DNA of 64,000 nt from an uncultured bacterium. Its GTDB lineage: Bacteria > Bacteroidota > Bacteroidia > Bacteroidales > Bacteroidaceae. Under the pieces are notes generated by a model. That model had not been told where the DNA came from, did not search any database, and saw nothing but the letters and a program-made list of their open reading frames with translations. Numbering within the stretch: position 1 is the stretch's first letter; each line of letters starts with the position of its first letter. Below, one piece after another: positions 61,248-64,000 of this stretch. A program made the position numbers and the translations under genes. The stretch covers positions 62,001-126,000 of the forward strand of contig CAJMNM010000003.1 of assembly GCA_905214795.1 (NCBI GenBank). Direction: 5' to 3'.

Positions 61248-62540
61248 ATGAATTTTGTAGAAGAACTGAAATGGAGAGGTATGATTCATAATATCATGCC
61301 CGGAACAGAGGAATTACTCGCTAAAGAACAGGTCACCGCTTATTTGGGTATCGACCCTACTGCCGACTCTTTGCATATCGGACATCTTTGCGGTGTAATG
61401 ATGCTGAAACATTTTCAGCGTTGCGGTCACAAGCCGTTGGCTTTGATTGGTGGTGCAACCGGTATGATTGGCGACCCGTCAGGCAAGAGTCAGGAGCGTA
61501 ATCTCCTGGATGAAGAGACTTTACGTCATAATGTAGAATGTATCAAGAAGCAGTTGTCACGCTTCCTTGATTTTGACAGCGATGCTCCTAATCATGCAGA
61601 GTTGGTCAATAACTACGACTGGATGAAAGATTTTACTTTCCTTGATTTTGCGCGTGAGGTCGGCAAACATATTACTGTGAATTATATGATGGCTAAGGAT
61701 AGCGTGCAGAAGCGTCTTAACGGTGAGGCACGTGACGGTTTGTCATTCACAGAGTTTACTTATCAGTTGCTTCAGGGATATGATTTTCTTTATTTGAATG
61801 AACATAAGAACTGTAAGTTGCAGTTGGGCGGTAGCGATCAGTGGGGTAATATTACTACAGGTGCAGAGTTGATCAGACGTACCAATGGCCGTGAAGTATA
61901 TGCCTTGACCTGTCCGTTGGTGACAAAGGCTGACGGAACTAAGTTCGGTAAGACTGAGAAGGGAAATATCTGGCTTAACCGTGATTATACCAGTCCGTAC
62001 GCGTTCTATCAGTTCTGGTTGAATGTAGCGGATGATGACGCAAAACGTTATATCCGTATATTTACAACGTTAGAAAAAGAAGAGATTGACTCATTGATTG
62101 CCGCACATGATGAGGATCCCGGACAGCGCGTTTTACAGAAACGTCTGGCTCGTGAGATTACCATTATGGTTCATGGTGAGGACGATTATAATTTAGCTGT
62201 AGAAGCCAGCAATATTCTTTTCGGTAAGGCCACAAAGGAAAGTCTTGTGAAGTTGGATGAGCAGACATTGCTTGATGTTTTTGCCGGAGTACCGCAGTTT
62301 GAGATTAGTCGTGATGCTCTGTCTGCAGGCGTAAAAGCTGTTGATTTGATGGCAGAAATGACTCAGTGTTTCCCAAGTAAGGGTGAGATGCGTAAGATGA
62401 CTCAAGGTGGAGGTGTTTCACTTAATAAGGAGAAACTTACCGCTTTTGATCAGATTATTAATGCTGATGACTTGCTGGATGGTAAATACCTGTTGGTGCA
62501 GCGTGGTAAGAAAAACTATTTCTTGCTGATAGCCAAATAG
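61248..62540 (+). CDS. tyrS: Tyrosine--tRNA ligase
   Basis: Class I synthetase charging tRNA-Tyr. The 430-residue length is normal. The HIGH motif is H-I-G-H-L-C-G, followed by G-G-A-T-G-M-I-G-D-P-S-G-K-S and the K-F-G-K-T signature loop, the TyrRS version of KMSKS. The C-terminal S4-like domain ends Q-R-G-K-K-N-Y-F-L-L. It is followed by a tRNA-Gln gene after 100 bases. Confidence 0.98.
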   Translation: MNFVEELKWRGMIHNIMPGTEELLAKEQVTAYLGIDPTADSLHIGHLCGVMMLKHFQRCGHKPLALIGGATGMIGDPSGKSQERNLLDEETLRHNVECIKKQLSRFLDFDSDAPNHAELVNNYDWMKDFTFLDFAREVGKHITVNYMMAKDSVQKRLNGEARDGLSFTEFTYQLLQGYDFLYLNEHKNCKLQLGGSDQWGNITTGAELIRRTNGREVYALTCPLVTKADGTKFGKTEKGNIWLNRDYTSPYAFYQFWLNVADDDAKRYIRIFTTLEKEEIDSLIAAHDEDPGQRVLQKRLAREITIMVHGEDDYNLAVEASNILFGKATKESLVKLDEQTLLDVFAGVPQFEISRDALSAGVKAVDLMAEMTQCFPSKGEMRKMTQGGGVSLNKEKLTAFDQIINADDLLDGKYLLVQRGKKNYFLLIAK

Positions 62541-62580
62541 GCTTATTTAGAATTGAAAGATTAAAAAACTCTTTAAAAAC

Positions 62581-62611
62581 TTGCAAAGTAGACAGAAATG
62601 TCATATCTTTG
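62581..62611 (+). promoter_or_regulatory. Promoter of the tRNA-Gln gene
   Basis: TTG (62581-62583), a 20-base spacer, and TATCTTTG (62604-62611) match the consensus, with about 30 bases to the tRNA 5' end. Confidence 0.7.
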
Positions 62612-62640
62612 CACCGCTTTCGAGAGAAAGTTCTAAGGAT

Positions 62641-62711
62641 TGGGCTATGGTGTAATGGTAGCACAAGACATTTTGGTCGTCTTAGTTCTGGTTCGAAACC
62701 GGATAGCCCAA
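62641..62711 (+). tRNA. tRNA-Gln (anticodon TTG)
   Basis: All arms fold: acceptor T-G-G-G-C-T-A / T-A-G-C-C-C-A, D arm G-T-G-T / G-C-A-C, anticodon stem A-G-A-C-A / C-G-T-C-T with loop T-T-T-T-G-G-T (anticodon TTG), and T arm T-C-T-G-G / C-C-G-G-A with T-T-C-G-A-A-A. The pair 31-39 is an A-C mismatch. The 3' CCA is not encoded. The discriminator is A. Confidence 0.96.
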
Positions 62712-62713
62712 CT

Positions 62714-62753
62714 TAAAAAAATAGGATATTCAAAACTGAATATCCTATTTTTT
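62714..62753. terminator. Bidirectional terminator after tRNA-Gln
   Basis: A-T-A-G-G-A-T-A-T-T-C (62721-62731) pairs perfectly with 62738-62748, with an A-run on one side and a T-run on the other. It serves the tRNA and also the minus-strand M28 gene ending at 62778. Confidence 0.92.
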
Positions 62754-62777
62754 TATGGTTTAATACACAGTGTGTTT

Positions 62778-63785
62778 TTATTGATTCTCATTATAAATTA
62801 CCTGTAGTACAGTTTGTCCTACCGCTTTCAGGACATTTTTATCGATGTGTTCCATATCATCGTTTACAGTATGCCATGTAGGGCCAAAACCGGAAGGACC
62901 ATCACTGAAATAAGGAATAATATCTATACAAGGAATTTTCGCAATACGGTTGACAGGGAGATGATCGTCCGTGATGTATCCGCCATCACGATTCAGAAAA
63001 TAATTGCCATAACCGATCTGTGCGGCTGTATTCCATACAATATCGACCACCTGTGCGGCATATTCTTTAGAAAATAGCTCTTTAGAGAAGGTGCTGCCTT
63101 GTCCGCCAACCATATCCATCAGAATTCCGAAACGAGCCTTATAACCGAATTTATGAGGGTTTTCCGCCCAGTATTGAGAACCTAGGCACCAGTCATTCTC
63201 TTCGTTGGAATTTATCCATTGAGGCGCACCGTAGTCTTCCGCATCAAAACAGATGAAATCTATTCCTATTTTTAAAGGGTTTTGTGCAATGAGTCTGGCC
63301 ATTTCGAGCATGACAGCTACATCGCTTGCGGCATCGTTGGCTGCAAGCACAGGCTTATGCCAGTTTGCAGAGTCAGGGTCATTGTCGGCCCATGGGCGTG
63401 AATCCCAGTGTCCGCAGATTAACAGGCGTGCTTCAGCGTCAGGATTGTAAGAAGCTATGATGTTACGTGCTTTTAATACGGTGCCGTCAAAAGCCGTGAG
63501 GTCGGCATATTGGTCAGTAACCAATGCACCGTAACTTCTGAATTTCTCAGCAATATAATTGCCGCAGAGTTTATGTGCTTCGGTATTTGGTACGCGAGGA
63601 CCGAATGCACATTGTGCTGCCGTGAATGCGTAGGCGCTGTCTGCGTTGAATTCCGGTGCCGGCGCCATGGCGATGGTGTCAGTGTCCTGCGAACGGCTGG
63701 AGGTTCGGTTTCCGCATGCTGTTGTGCCGGTCAATAAAGTGGTAGAAAGTATTCCCCAACAGATTGTTCGAATAATTTTGTTCAT
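62778..63785 (-). CDS. M28-family lipoprotein, probable glutaminyl-peptide cyclotransferase
   Basis: A 335-residue envelope protein with a lipobox ending T-T-A-C (mature Cys24). It has the zinc-dependent M28/QC fold: G-H-W-D-S-R-P-W-A-D, A-N-D-A-A-S-D-V-A-V-M-L-E, F-D-A-E-D-Y-G, D-D-H-L-P-V-N, and a final W-H-T-V-N-D-D. The G-H-W-D-S-R form and A-S-D-V-A pattern resemble the glutaminyl cyclase of Porphyromonas gingivalis, which converts N-terminal glutamine of exported proteins to pyroglutamate. An aminopeptidase role is an alternative. It follows the M19 gene by 18 bases. Confidence 0.85.
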   Translation of the reverse strand: MNKIIRTICWGILSTTLLTGTTACGNRTSSRSQDTDTIAMAPAPEFNADSAYAFTAAQCAFGPRVPNTEAHKLCGNYIAEKFRSYGALVTDQYADLTAFDGTVLKARNIIASYNPDAEARLLICGHWDSRPWADNDPDSANWHKPVLAANDAASDVAVMLEMARLIAQNPLKIGIDFICFDAEDYGAPQWINSNEENDWCLGSQYWAENPHKFGYKARFGILMDMVGGQGSTFSKELFSKEYAAQVVDIVWNTAAQIGYGNYFLNRDGGYITDDHLPVNRIAKIPCIDIIPYFSDGPSGFGPTWHTVNDDMEHIDKNVLKAVGQTVLQVIYNENQ

Positions 63786-63803
63786 GTTTGCAAAAGAATG
63801 ATC

Positions 63804-64000
63804 TTAATAGTCTTTATGGCTTTGTACTTGCTGCATAACACGTAGGAAGTTTCCGCCCCAAATGTTACGGATATCTTTTTCGCTGTAACGTTCGGCTAAC
63901 AGGCGGCGTGTAAAGTTGATAATCTCACTGGCGGAAGCACATCCCGGTATGCCGCCGTCTCCGTCAAAGTCAGTACCTATGCCGACATGTTCTATTCCCA
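63804..64000 (-). CDS. Membrane dipeptidase, peptidase M19 (C-terminal fragment)
   Basis: The 65 visible residues include G-I-E-H-V-G-I-G-T-D-F-D-G-D-G-G-I-P-G-C and R-L-L-A-E-R-Y-S-E-K-D-I-R-N-I-W-G-G-N-F-L-R-V, matching the end of renal-dipeptidase-like M19 enzymes. The aspartate in T-D-F-D is a zinc-site residue of the family. The start lies outside the window on the right. The stop is at 63804-63806, 18 bases before the M28 start, so both form one unit. Confidence 0.9.
   Translation of the reverse strand, partial: GIEHVGIGTDFDGDGGIPGCASASEIINFTRRLLAERYSEKDIRNIWGGNFLRVMQQVQSHKDY

Overview
The window is chromosomal DNA from a member of the order Bacteroidales (Bacteroidota), most like the Bacteroides/Phocaeicola/Prevotella group. 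Supporting signs are repeated TAnnTTTG promoter boxes (several with a TTTG-like -33 box 19-21 bp upstream), scarcity of Shine-Dalgarno sequences, a fused nuoCD and a complex I lacking nuoE/F/G, PorZ and other type IX secretion (T9SS) signatures, DUF5723/DUF4294/DUF4271 proteins and secreted glycosidases. Species cannot be fixed from the sequence alone. No phage, transposon, CRISPR array or resistance gene was seen.

Layout. 1-2.4 kb: end of ychF, then lgt and tpx. 2.6-8.7 kb: a minus-strand envelope operon (1011-residue lipoprotein, DUF5723 beta-barrel, OmpA/TPR protein) in which the DUF5723 gene carries a frameshift. 8.9-11.5 kb: mutS. 11.5-12.2 kb: an intergenic region with a candidate free-standing structured small RNA that has its own promoter and terminator. 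12.2-19.8 kb: leuS, two yitT paralogues, rdgB and porZ in tight succession. 19.8-23.2 kb (minus): nadA followed by three deoxysugar-nucleotide genes. 23.2-23.7 kb: AT-rich intergenic region with DnaA-box-like sequences, where strand composition bias appears to reverse; this is a candidate replication origin. 23.7-34.6 kb: trmH-like methyltransferase, DUF4294, HHH protein, radical SAM, MATE, DUF362 ferredoxin-like protein, nadB, bPH protein, PBP4-type peptidase and a small hypothetical. 34.7-45.0 kb: an 11-subunit nuoA-B-CD-H-I-J-K-L-M-N operon. 45.4-55.6 kb: three secreted glycosidases (GH29, GH2, and a giant GH51-LamG-GH43 enzyme), with a 1.5 kb gene-free interval containing an inverted/direct repeat cluster. 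56.0-59.7 kb: metK with a probable SAM-II riboswitch leader, LOG protein, DUF4271 protein, hemD. 59.8-62.7 kb: rnpA, yidD, tatD-like, tyrS, tRNA-Gln. 62.8-64.0 kb (minus): an M19 dipeptidase (partial) and an M28/glutaminyl-cyclase lipoprotein.

How parts work together. nadA and nadB supply quinolinate for NAD. The Nuo complex lacks the NADH-oxidising module, so it must take electrons from another donor. PorZ, the glutaminyl cyclase-like lipoprotein and the sorting-domain-like tail on the giant arabinosidase all point to T9SS export. Base composition changes noticeably: about 2.4-30 kb is AT-rich, whereas from about 34.7 kb the sequence is markedly GC-richer, although both parts carry core genes.
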